A DNA stretch of 64,000 nucleotides from Butyricimonas virosa. Its GTDB lineage: Bacteria > Bacteroidota > Bacteroidia > Bacteroidales > Marinifilaceae. Below, in pieces: positions 44,408-51,806 of the stretch (positions are counted from its first letter, which is position 1; each line of letters starts with the position of its first letter). The translations under genes and the position numbers were made by a program. Under the pieces are notes generated by a model. It was given only the letters and a program-made list of their open reading frames with translations, was not told where the DNA came from and searched no databases. The stretch lies in assembly GCF_025148635.1 (NCBI RefSeq), contig NZ_CP102269.1, positions 2,170,001 through 2,234,000 on the forward strand. Reading direction: 5' to 3'.

Positions 44408-44977
44408 CTATTCTCTCAAGCATATGCTTACACGATCGTATACCTTTTGTACGTTCGTGTCCGTGAACTTGGCACGATCCATGTTTAGAATGTAACTATC
44501 GGTGAATGGGGAGTTTAGTTTTCGATCAATTCGACTCCTGCCGATGGCGGTTAGTGCTGCAACTTGAAGATAGGAATGATCGGAATTTAAATATTCATTT
44601 ACCATTTGTTTCACGTTTTCCAGTTTCGAAAGAACTAACGTCCCGAAATATTCTGCGATCTCGAAGTTGTAACAGTATTGTAATAATTGAGTAATTTTTT
44701 CTGTAATCAACTCTTGAACCGGGAATAAAAAACAGGCAACGATTTGTTCTTCTCGTTTCTTTGTTCCCCACAATAGTTGTGCCAATCTTAAATCGGGTTG
44801 GTATTGTCCGGCCAGATTTTTGAGAGAGAGGTAACTTGCCCCGATCTGTCCCCGCGTGTCAGCTCCTATCCGTTCCATGCTGTCAAGACTTCTTCCGTTT
44901 TGTAACCGGAATATTCTTCGGCTGACTTCTTTAAAGAGTTGCTCTACTTTTTTATCTATCGGGAAAACTTCCATCAC
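44408..44977 (-). CDS. Hypothetical all-helical protein (HEAT-like)
   Basis: 189 residues, no signal peptide. Predicted to be alpha-helical, with segments LRLAQLLWGTKKREEQIVACFLFP and YLQVAALTAIGRSRID that recall HEAT repeats of DNA-alkylation-repair-like proteins, but the family is not certain. Cytosolic. A TATTTTTG box at 45030-45037 (minus) precedes it. No operon partner; divergent from the DPP-IV-like gene. Function not assigned. Confidence 0.7.
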   Translation of the reverse strand: MMEVFPIDKKVEQLFKEVSRRIFRLQNGRSLDSMERIGADTRGQIGASYLSLKNLAGQYQPDLRLAQLLWGTKKREEQIVACFLFPVQELITEKITQLLQYCYNFEIAEYFGTLVLSKLENVKQMVNEYLNSDHSYLQVAALTAIGRSRIDRKLNSPFTDSYILNMDRAKFTDTNVQKVYDRVSICLRE

Positions 44978-45230
44978 CTTGTCCTATTTATTTAAAGTAA
45001 ATGAAAATATTAGCATGTTTATACACGTGCAAAAATAGCTATAAAAAATGAAATCGTGGCGTCAGAGGTTATGTTTTGTAGCATATTCAAACGTTTGTGT
45101 AGAAGATAATTAGTTTAAATAATCTGAATCTGTTAAATATTTATTAAGATTTCGATAGAAAGGTAATCTTTGGGAGGATATAATTAATTTCGCTTTCACA
45201 AAGACCAATAGAACAAATTTAAAGGAATAA

Positions 45231-47582
45231 ATGATGATCAAATGTTTTTTATGGTTCGTGCCCTGCCTTTTCGTGTTGGCCGGGTTTGCACAGAAAGCCA
45301 ATTACAAGGAAGCCGAACGTTTTATGCGTGGGAATGCGGAAAAACTGGTAGGATCAACGAAAGTAAGTCCTCACTTTTTGAAGGAAAGCGATAAGTTTTG
45401 GTATAGTTACAAAACGGGCGATGGAACCCGTTATTATTTCGTTGACCCGAAGGCAAAGATTCACCGGGAGTTATTCGATCGGGAATTTATGACTGCCGAA
45501 ATCAGCAAGTATACCCACGGACCGGTGAATTACAAAGAACTACCCGTGCGGGCATTGGCTTTTAAAGAAGATGAGAAGACATTGAAGTTCGAGGTGGATA
45601 CTTTCCGTTTCGAGTATAACATTTATACCAATCAGTTGGTGAAAATAGATTCTGCCCGAAAGAAACCGGATACAACTCCCAAGAAATCGAACGGGCTGGA
45701 GGGGACGTATTCTCCGGATAGTACTTATATCGTTTACGCTAAAAGTCATAACTTGTATATGCTTTCCGTGAAAGATTCCGTGGAAACCCAGATCACTACG
45801 GATGGTGAATTAAAATACTCTTATGCCTACGGTGATACGGACACCACGAGTAAACGGGTGTCTGCCCGAGTGACTTGGTTCGAGAATTCGGAACGTTTTT
45901 ACGTGCGTCGCTCGGACCGGAGGAAGATTAAAACACTTTATGTGGTTAATAATTTGAGTTCCCGTCCGACGTTGAACGAGTATGAATACGTGATGGCCGG
46001 GGATCAGGAGGTACAACACGAGGAGTTATTCTTGGTGGATACGACTGATAAGAAATTGATTAAAGTGTCGGTTGAGAAATGGCCGGATCAGACATTGAGA
46101 TTGTTTACCCCGGGAAAAAAGGTCAACAGTCTTTATTTCCTGCGCAAAAAAAGAACTTGTGACGAGATCGATTTTTGTAAGGTAGATTTGAAAACAGGGG
46201 AGGTGAAGGTGTTGATTAACGAGATTAGTAAACCTTATTTCAATAATGATTTCTTCCATCTTTCCTTGTTGAACGAAGGGAAAGATATTATCTGGTGGTC
46301 GGAGAGAACGGGACACGGGCATTTCTATCATTACGATGGCGAGGGAAATCTGAAGAACGCGATTACTTCCGGGAACTGGACGGCCGGGAAGATGGTTAAG
46401 ATTGATACCGTGGGACGTACCATTTATTTCGGGGCTTACGGGCAGGAGAAGGGAGCGTGTCCCTACTATGCCCGGGTGAATAAAGCCCGGATTGACGGGA
46501 ATGGTCAAGTGGAGGTGCTGACTCCCGAACAGGCCACTCATGAGGCTTATTTTTCGAAGTCGGGACGTTATTTCGTGGATAATTATTCCCGGGCGGATTT
46601 GGAACCCCGGAGCGTGTTGCGGGATAACAAGGGGAAAGTGATCATGGAACTGGCGTCACCCGATCTGACCCGGCTTTACGAGACCGGGTGGAAGATGCCG
46701 GAGCCTTTCACGGTGAAGGCTGCCGATGGGCATACGGATTTGTACGGTTTTATGTGGAAACCTTTTGACTTCGATTCAACCCGGCGTTACCCGATTATTT
46801 CGTATGTTTATCCCGGACCGCAAACTGAGGCGATTCCGTTGGAGTTTTCCGTGACGGCAGCTTATAATGTCGGGTTGGCACAAATCGGTTTCGTGGTGGT
46901 AACTTTCGGTCACCGGGGAGGTAGTCCGATGCGTGATAAGTGGTATCACACGTTCGGGTATAATAATTTGAGGGATTACCCGTTGGCGGATGATAAATGC
47001 GGTATCGAGCAGTTGGCTGATCGTTTTTCTTTTATCGATAAATCCAAGGTGGGTATTTTCGGGCATTCCGGTGGAGGTTTCATGTCTACTGCGGCATTGT
47101 GTACTTATCCCGATTTCTACACGGCGGCTGTTTCGTCAGCGGGAAATCATGACAATAATATTTATAACCAATGGTGGGGAGAGACTCATCACGGGGTTCG
47201 GGAGGTTAAATCTTTCGAGAAGAAAACCGTGAAGGATTCCATCACGGGTAAGGATACCACGGTTTCCGTGGAGAAGATCAAGTTCGAGACGAAAATCCCG
47301 ACGAATATCGAGCTGGCGAAGAATTTGAAAGGGTATTTGATGCTGGTGACGGGTGACGTGGATAATAACGTGCATCCGGCGAATACTTTGCGGATGGCAG
47401 ATGCGTTGTTGAAAGCGGGAAAGAATTTTGACTTGGTGATTTTACCGGGACAAGCTCACAGTTTTATGGGCATACAACAGGCTTTCTATCAACGGAAGAT
47501 GTGGTTCCACTTCGCGAAACACTTGCTGGGGGATTATTCGTCCGATCAGTTCCGGGAGATTGATGCTTATATGCGGTTGTGA
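45231..47582 (+). CDS. Dipeptidyl peptidase IV-like S9 serine peptidase
   Basis: 783 residues; either of two adjacent Mets may start. Signal peptide ending GFAQK. N-terminal beta-propeller (DPPIV_N, about 60-500) and C-terminal alpha/beta hydrolase. Catalytic Ser is in IFGHSGGGFMST, the Asp in TGDVDNNVHP and the His in PGQAHSFMG. The family removes N-terminal Xaa-Pro or similar dipeptides, in the periplasm. With the S46 enzyme at 22036 it points to a peptide-degrading lifestyle. A terminator follows at 47642. Confidence 0.94.
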   Translation: MMIKCFLWFVPCLFVLAGFAQKANYKEAERFMRGNAEKLVGSTKVSPHFLKESDKFWYSYKTGDGTRYYFVDPKAKIHRELFDREFMTAEISKYTHGPVNYKELPVRALAFKEDEKTLKFEVDTFRFEYNIYTNQLVKIDSARKKPDTTPKKSNGLEGTYSPDSTYIVYAKSHNLYMLSVKDSVETQITTDGELKYSYAYGDTDTTSKRVSARVTWFENSERFYVRRSDRRKIKTLYVVNNLSSRPTLNEYEYVMAGDQEVQHEELFLVDTTDKKLIKVSVEKWPDQTLRLFTPGKKVNSLYFLRKKRTCDEIDFCKVDLKTGEVKVLINEISKPYFNNDFFHLSLLNEGKDIIWWSERTGHGHFYHYDGEGNLKNAITSGNWTAGKMVKIDTVGRTIYFGAYGQEKGACPYYARVNKARIDGNGQVEVLTPEQATHEAYFSKSGRYFVDNYSRADLEPRSVLRDNKGKVIMELASPDLTRLYETGWKMPEPFTVKAADGHTDLYGFMWKPFDFDSTRRYPIISYVYPGPQTEAIPLEFSVTAAYNVGLAQIGFVVVTFGHRGGSPMRDKWYHTFGYNNLRDYPLADDKCGIEQLADRFSFIDKSKVGIFGHSGGGFMSTAALCTYPDFYTAAVSSAGNHDNNIYNQWWGETHHGVREVKSFEKKTVKDSITGKDTTVSVEKIKFETKIPTNIELAKNLKGYLMLVTGDVDNNVHPANTLRMADALLKAGKNFDLVILPGQAHSFMGIQQAFYQRKMWFHFAKHLLGDYSSDQFREIDAYMRL

Positions 47583-47641
47583 GGTAAATGCTAACGCCTT
47601 GATTTTATTACATAGGTTATAGGATTAGAAATAATTCCCGA

Positions 47642-47673
47642 AGAGGGAGAGTTACCCAGCTCTCCCTCTGTTT
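47642..47673 (+). terminator. Terminator after the DPP-IV-like gene
   Basis: AGAGGGAGAG/CTCTCCCTCT, a perfect 10-bp stem with 8-nt loop, followed by a short GTTTA tract. Confidence 0.7.
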
Positions 47674-47777
47674 ATAGATGGAATACTCGAAGGGGGGGGT
47701 AAATAAGTTGATTACATTGAAATAAACTCCTCCGTCACTTCGTGCTATATTATCCTGTTGGCTATCCTTTGTCTATT

Positions 47778-47891
47778 GATAGGCTATGACAAGAATACTG
47801 CATCTTCACTGCAGGAACATAGCAAGAACAATCTCTTATGTATTTGCTGTGTTCCTGTCTTGTTATTGTTTGGTACTTGTCATAGTCTATC
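47778..47891. repeat. 114-nt nested imperfect palindrome
   Basis: Outer arms 47778-47793 (GATAGGCTATGACAAG) and 47876-47891 (15 of 16 paired) and inner arms 47812-47825 (CAGGAACATAGCAA) and 47844-47857 (13 of 14 paired) share exactly the same centre. The unpaired middle segments are 18 nt on each side, and the loop is 18 nt. This is a long cruciform-like or MITE-like element just upstream of the IS. Confidence 0.75.
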
Positions 47892-47949
47892 CCTAGTTTA
47901 CCCGTGGTGTATTGTCCTGAAAAAAGTTTACAGTAAACTTAGTAAACCA

Positions 47950-48375
47950 ATGTCAGAATTAAATTTACCCTCTGTTCGTCGTCGTTATTACCCTGTCAAG
48001 ACGAAATTATCAGCGGTACGAGATCGAGTAATCAATGAAATGGGTTACGCGGAAGTTCTATCCAAGTACGAGGTCAAACCCTCGACTTTTCACGTTTGGC
48101 TCCACAAGTATAAATCTCGAGTTTTATCGGAAGAACAACACAAACGCTTATCTTGGCGTAATTACAAAATGTTATACCCGATGACCGACCAAGAACGCGC
48201 CGAGCTGGAGACTTTACGGCAGGAAGTAGAGAAACAGAAAATACTCGTGGAAGCTTACGAGTTAATGCTAGAGTTAGCCAGGGAACGCCTGCACGTTGAT
48301 GTAAAAAAAAACTACGAGGAGATGCTATTAGCGGGATTGTCGAGAGACAGAAAGAACGGGGAGGTAAAGCCGTGA
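47950..48375 (+). CDS. IS3-family OrfA (helix-turn-helix, leucine zipper)
   Basis: 141 residues from the ATG at 47950 (MSELNLPSVRRRYY). The HTH for end recognition is AEVLSKYEVKPSTFHVWL (about 35-52); a coiled-coil heptad stretch follows (ELETLRQEVEKQKILVEAYEL, about 84-104), used in IS3 transposases for multimerisation. An A9 run near its end can shift the ribosome by -1 into orfB. The longer frame starting at 47758 lacks support. The protein acts in the cytosol, alone as a repressor/binder or fused as OrfAB. Confidence 0.88.
   Translation: MSELNLPSVRRRYYPVKTKLSAVRDRVINEMGYAEVLSKYEVKPSTFHVWLHKYKSRVLSEEQHKRLSWRNYKMLYPMTDQERAELETLRQEVEKQKILVEAYELMLELARERLHVDVKKNYEEMLLAGLSRDRKNGEVKP
48303..48312 (+). 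promoter_or_regulatory. A9C slippery site for -1 programmed frameshift
   Basis: In the orfA frame the codons are GTA AAA AAA AAC, so the heptamer A-AAA-AAC is in place. The -1 frame is open from here straight into orfB with no stop up to 48372, giving a fused OrfAB transposase as known for IS3 elements. The GTG at 48372 overlapping the orfA stop (GTGA) is a second way to make OrfB. Confidence 0.75.
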
Positions 48376-49208
48376 CGGAACACCTTTGCAATTCCCTTGG
48401 CTACAGCAAGCAGGCTTATTACAAGAGCCTCCGGGCCGATCGTGGAGGCGAGGAACGCGAGCGTTACGTTCTTTCCATCGTCCAGGATATTCGCCGTGAC
48501 ATGCCTAACCTCGGGGTTAATAAATTGTGGAACATGCTGGGGTCTAACGGTCTGCCCGTCGGTCGGGATTGGCTTTATCGTTTGCTTCACCTTCACGATT
48601 TAATGATAAAACAGAAGAAGTACCGGGTGATCACGACGGATTCCCGGGCGTGGCATCGCCAGTTCCCGAACCTGGTGAAAGGGTTTCGAGTTACCCGGCC
48701 CAACCAGGTATGGGTCAGCGACATCACGTACCTGTCAACGAGTGCCGGTTTCGTGTACCTCTCGCTGGTAACCGACGCTTATTCCCGGCGGATCACGGGC
48801 TGGGAAGTTCACCCGACACTGGACTCGTCCGGTCCCGTGAAGGCCTTGTGCCGGGCGTTGGCGACGCTGCCTTCCAACTTTAGCGACAAGCTTGTTCATC
48901 ACTCGGATCGGGGTGGGCAATACTGCTCCTCGCTGTACACCGGGATTTTGAAAGAACACGGTATTCAAGTGAGCGTGACACAAGATGGCTCTCCTTACGA
49001 TAACGGTATCGCCGAGAGAGTGAACTGGATTTTGAAACGGGAATGGTTAAACGATATGGTCTTGAGAGATATCGACCAGGCGAGAATGCAAGTGGAGAGA
49101 ATTATCGGGATATACAACACGAGAAGACCACACATGGCTATCGGGTTGAAAGTTCCTGACCAGGCACACCGCGATAAAAAAGAGTTATTCGCCAGGGTCA
49201 TGTATTGA
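48372..49208 (+). CDS. IS3-family OrfB transposase (DDE integrase core)
   Basis: 278 residues from the GTG at 48372; the frame is open back to the slippery site at 48303, so the functional product is probably the OrfAB fusion. N-terminal HTH_21-like region, then the rve integrase core with the DDE residues: Asp in WVSDITYLS, Asp in HHSDRGGQYCS, and Glu in NGIAERVNWILKREW. It catalyses cutting and circle formation of the element. No stop or frame break, so it is likely active. Confidence 0.93.
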   Translation: MTEHLCNSLGYSKQAYYKSLRADRGGEERERYVLSIVQDIRRDMPNLGVNKLWNMLGSNGLPVGRDWLYRLLHLHDLMIKQKKYRVITTDSRAWHRQFPNLVKGFRVTRPNQVWVSDITYLSTSAGFVYLSLVTDAYSRRITGWEVHPTLDSSGPVKALCRALATLPSNFSDKLVHHSDRGGQYCSSLYTGILKEHGIQVSVTQDGSPYDNGIAERVNWILKREWLNDMVLRDIDQARMQVERIIGIYNTRRPHMAIGLKVPDQAHRDKKELFARVMY

Positions 49209-49215
49209 CGCCAAG

Positions 49216-49255
49216 TTTTCTTGGCATCCGGGGAATTCCCCGGATGCCAAGAAAA
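49216..49255. repeat. 40-nt perfect palindrome behind the transposase
   Basis: Each half is 20 nt (TTTTCTTGGCATCCGGGGAA and its exact complement), verified base by base. It starts 7 bases after the orfB stop. Because T precedes and A follows the stem on both strands it does not have the U tract of a terminator. A small competing hairpin CCAAG-TTTT-CTTGG overlaps its left end. Confidence 0.9.
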
Positions 49256-49304
49256 AAGTAAAACTATTACAGGAATTACATTTTTTTGAAGTAAACTTGT
49301 AACA

Positions 49305-50128
49305 GAAAAGAGAATAGAAAATGTTTTTTACAATTTATTGAATGTCAAATCTAGTAAACCAATTTTAGGAAACTACATGGAGCAATCAGGGACGAGCGTC
49401 GAGATTGATGTTTGCACGAAGATGCTGTAATAAAAATAGGAAGGGGGAAAATGGATACCCCCTTCCCGCACGAAGTCTTTTCACTGGTTGCAATTGTGAA
49501 ATGTAAGTCCGGACTTCGTGTTGGTCTGAACCAAGTCAACGATGAAAATTTTAAATTGTCTTATCTGATGTTGGGGTAAAAAGCAACAGAAAAAATAGCC
49601 GGATCAATGCAAGTTCCGGCTATTCCTGTTCCTATATCCCGGTCAATGAAAAATCCGGACCGAGCAAGTCAATCCAGAGTATGGCATAACGGCTCGGGAT
49701 TGACTTAATTCATGGAAGTAGCGATCTGTCAACATGAAAAAAGCAACCCCACGCCACTATAAGTATAATTCTGAAAAGAATATACGTGTAACAAACGTGA
49801 GTGTTGCAACGATACAAGGTATGATTATTTTTGATTTATTACAAGTTATTGTGTCAATTTTTAGTTGTTTATTGTCGTATATAGATGTTGTTTTAGAGAG
49901 TTCGGTTGCTTTTTAATATTAGTTTAGTAGACGATATAATAGAAAAATAAATGCAGATAGGGGGTATATGGATCAAATACGGTAACAATAAAGACGAGTT
50001 CGACTTGGCTTTATCTTGTCTGTAAATCGTCTTTGTCTCAGCTTTAATTACTTAACAGGGAATTATTACGGTAGTTTATGAGTTTGAAATTGAATACTAA
50101 GTTGATGTTGGTTTTATGCAAGTGTTCT
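49305..50128. other. Gene-free region right of the IS
   Basis: About 820 bp with no believable gene. 49305-49438 is AT-rich and has a 12-nt repeat of TAGTAAACCAAT (49352) also found at 47940. 49439-49706 holds five hairpins (see next entry). 49707-50128 is AT-rich; it holds AAAGACGA and TCGTCTTT arms (about 49992-50028) and an unsupported 60-codon frame. Confidence 0.6.
49439..49706. other. Cluster of five perfect stem-loops, candidate structured RNA or element remnant
   Basis: Stems in order: GGAAGGGGG/CCCCCTTCC (49439-49466); CACGAAGTC/GACTTCGTG (49469-49520) enclosing TTTCAC/GTGAAA; TTGGT/ACCAA (49521-49534); AATAGCCGGA/TCCGGCTATT (49594-49624); AAGTCAATCC/GGATTGACTT (49666-49706). All main stems are 9-10 bp without mismatch, and there is no gene here. 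Strand and function are unknown. Confidence 0.55.
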
Positions 50129-50587
50129 TTAGTCTAATCCCTTGTATTCCATTCGATATAGGTCAAATCCTTTCGCCCAATAATCCTCTTTCACTTCATT
50201 CAATTCAAATCCCTGTTTTTCGTAAAATTTGTAGGCTAATTGGGACGTTCTGACGGTTATTTTTTGAATACTATCGATTACTTTTATCTTTTCTATTCGG
50301 TATTTTAGTAACTGTGAGCCGAGAGATTTTCCTTGATATTGCGGGTGTAAAATATCCCAACTGATTTTTCCTGTTGTTTTATTGTCTTCAAAATTTATCC
50401 CACCACAACCTACGATTTGCCCATCAAAGAGCAAGACGTAATAAAGTTCCCTTTCGTGATCTAGGTAATAATTCAAGTCGGTTTCTTCGGTCGGGGCGAA
50501 GTATTTAGGTATGTTTAGCCTGATCAGGTTGATAACGGCATCTTTGTCTGTTGGTTCGTATTCCCGGATCGTAATCGAATGGTTCAT
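50129..50587 (-). CDS. GNAT-family N-acetyltransferase
   Basis: 152 residues. The acetyl-CoA-binding motif A is WDILHPQYQGKSLGSQLLKYRIEK (about 75-98; Q-x-x-G-K/x-G/S pattern), preceded by beta strands VLLFDGQIVGCGGINFED and followed by VRTSQLAYKFYEKQGFEL. Transfers an acetyl group to an amine of unknown kind. It has its own strong promoter and is not part of the SusCD locus. Confidence 0.92.
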   Translation of the reverse strand: MNHSITIREYEPTDKDAVINLIRLNIPKYFAPTEETDLNYYLDHERELYYVLLFDGQIVGCGGINFEDNKTTGKISWDILHPQYQGKSLGSQLLKYRIEKIKVIDSIQKITVRTSQLAYKFYEKQGFELNEVKEDYWAKGFDLYRMEYKGLD

Positions 50588-50624
50588 CTTGTCTTTCTAA
50601 AGTTTTCAATAACGGTTCACCTCA

Positions 50625-50655
50625 CAAAGATAGCGAATGTTTGAAAGAGGTTCAA
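50625..50655 (-). promoter_or_regulatory. Bacteroidetes-type promoter of the GNAT gene
   Basis: On the minus strand a TTG (50653-50655) and TATCTTTG (50625-50632) are 20 bases apart, a full -33/-7 match. The start codon is 38 bases downstream. Confidence 0.7.
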
Positions 50656-50720
50656 AAATCGGGACATACTTGTCAAAAAGATATGCCCCAATTTTGTGTA
50701 CTACGATTATTTAATGTACC

Positions 50721-51116
50721 TTATTCTTTCACCACGATGGTAAAAATGTCTTCGAGAATGTCTGAGTAGTCCTCGTTTTCCACCTGTAAGCTGATTTGAT
50801 AAGTTCCTGCTGGGATGTTGTTGTAAACAGGAATATCAAAAGCACCGTTTCCCCGGACTGTAACCTCTTTCAGAAAAGCTACTTTGTCGCCATCGGTTGT
50901 TGTTACCTGCCGGATCGTGATGTAGATGGGTTGAGTTCCTTCCACTCCCTCGATGGGGGGAGAGACCACGTGTAGGGGGTCATTCGCATCTTGGGATTTC
51001 GTGACTTCCAGTACATTCGGATTATATTGAGCAGCCTCTGTTTCCAAATATCCTACTTTTACATCGTGGCAGGAAAATAGGGCAAGGCAGATAATGATAG
51101 ATAATATGTATTTCAT
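50721..51116 (-). CDS. Small lipoprotein at the end of SusCD locus three
   Basis: 131 residues. Lipobox LFSC (Cys16). The C-terminal part looks like an Ig-like beta domain (VTVRGNGAFDIPVYNNIPAGTYQISLQVENEDYSDI). No family recognised. It starts 12 bases after the fasciclin-domain gene and is the last gene of the operon. Probably a surface accessory protein of the import system (inference from position). Confidence 0.8.
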   Translation of the reverse strand: MKYILSIIICLALFSCHDVKVGYLETEAAQYNPNVLEVTKSQDANDPLHVVSPPIEGVEGTQPIYITIRQVTTTDGDKVAFLKEVTVRGNGAFDIPVYNNIPAGTYQISLQVENEDYSDILEDIFTIVVKE

Positions 51117-51128
51117 GTTCTTGTCGAT

Positions 51129-51788
51129 TTAAAGTTTTTCAATTTTTTCAAGTTCTGTTTTGGGGACAAGGTCTCCTAACGTGTAATTGTAATTCAAAGA
51201 ATGGACGACACCGGTCAGCGTTTCAATGTCCGGGGAGGCTAATGGTATTTGGGTGTCGGCATTCTTCGAGAATAGGTACAGGGTAACGGCTCCCGCATCG
51301 GCAACACCCCCGTATTCCGATTTCTCCCGGTAACCCAGTAGAATTACACCGCCTGCCGTAGTCATTTCTGTGGCACCGACAATTTTCCCGGTAACATCCG
51401 GAATTCGGAAATTCATTTCGTCTTTCATGATCCGTTTCTTCACAACGTGCATGAGGATAATTTGTTTACAGAATGTTTTACTCATATCGCTTATCCTTGT
51501 AATCTTCCGATCCAGCATATAGCGGCGAATTGAATGGTTCGTGGGCCCCCAGAACGTGATTTGTTCATAGCCGGGTTCTCGGCCTTCAAAAAGACTTTCC
51601 AGTTCTGCATGTTGAATCATAACCAGCAGGGAATCCCAGTTGTAGGAGCTGGTGTGGAAGTATTCGAGCATGGAGCAGTCATGTTTCCCGTTGGAAATAC
51701 CAGTATCTATGTAATTGCTTTTGGGATCGCAACTAGTTAGAATGCCAATGGTGAATATGCTTAATAAAATATATTTCATAGTCTTCAA
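51129..51788 (-). CDS. Fasciclin-domain lipoprotein
   Basis: 219 residues. Lipobox LTSC (Cys20). One FAS1-like domain: ITFWGPTNHSIRRYM (about 76-90; usual form TVFAPTNxAF), a middle IILMHVVKKRI and the closing VHSLNYNYTLGDL (usual VHxIDxVL). FAS1 domains mediate adhesion or protein contacts. It follows SusD by 18 bases. In Bacteroidetes such lipoproteins are found with SusCD pairs; role unproven. Confidence 0.85.
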   Translation of the reverse strand: MKTMKYILLSIFTIGILTSCDPKSNYIDTGISNGKHDCSMLEYFHTSSYNWDSLLVMIQHAELESLFEGREPGYEQITFWGPTNHSIRRYMLDRKITRISDMSKTFCKQIILMHVVKKRIMKDEMNFRIPDVTGKIVGATEMTTAGGVILLGYREKSEYGGVADAGAVTLYLFSKNADTQIPLASPDIETLTGVVHSLNYNYTLGDLVPKTELEKIEKL

Positions 51789-51806
51789 TTTTTATTCCGG
51801 TGAATG

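Larger units (their letters stand above)
47583..47917. other. Gene-free region upstream of the IS: terminator, G run, nested palindrome
   Basis: 335 bp without a supported gene. It holds the terminator of the peptidase gene (47642), a run of eight G (about 47692-47699) and the 114-nt imperfect palindrome at 47778-47891. An open frame extending the transposase ORF upstream through this palindrome has no ribosome-binding site and is not believed. Confidence 0.6.
47918..49304 (+). mobile_element. IS3-family insertion sequence
   Basis: It contains overlapping orfA and orfB of IS3 type. Proposed ends: TGAAAAAAGTTTAC (47918-47931) and, inverted, TGTTACAAGTTTAC (49291-49304), 11 of 14 identical and with the TG...CA ends usual in IS3 elements; length 1387 bp. 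No clear 3-4-bp target duplication is seen (left flank TCC, right flank GAA), so the ends are tentative. Base composition inside orfB is more GC-rich than the neighbours. It looks intact. Confidence 0.7.

Noticed and set aside
47758..47949. N-terminal extension of IS OrfA by 64 codons
   Set aside because: It reads through the nested palindrome and ahead of the proposed left IS end; the ATG at 47950 gives the normal OrfA start.
49216..49255. 40-nt palindrome as a rho-independent terminator
   Set aside because: No T tract follows the stem on either strand; A runs follow instead.
49734..49916. 60-codon frame right of the IS
   Set aside because: No ribosome-binding site, odd composition, no family; it lies in AT-rich DNA beyond the hairpin cluster.
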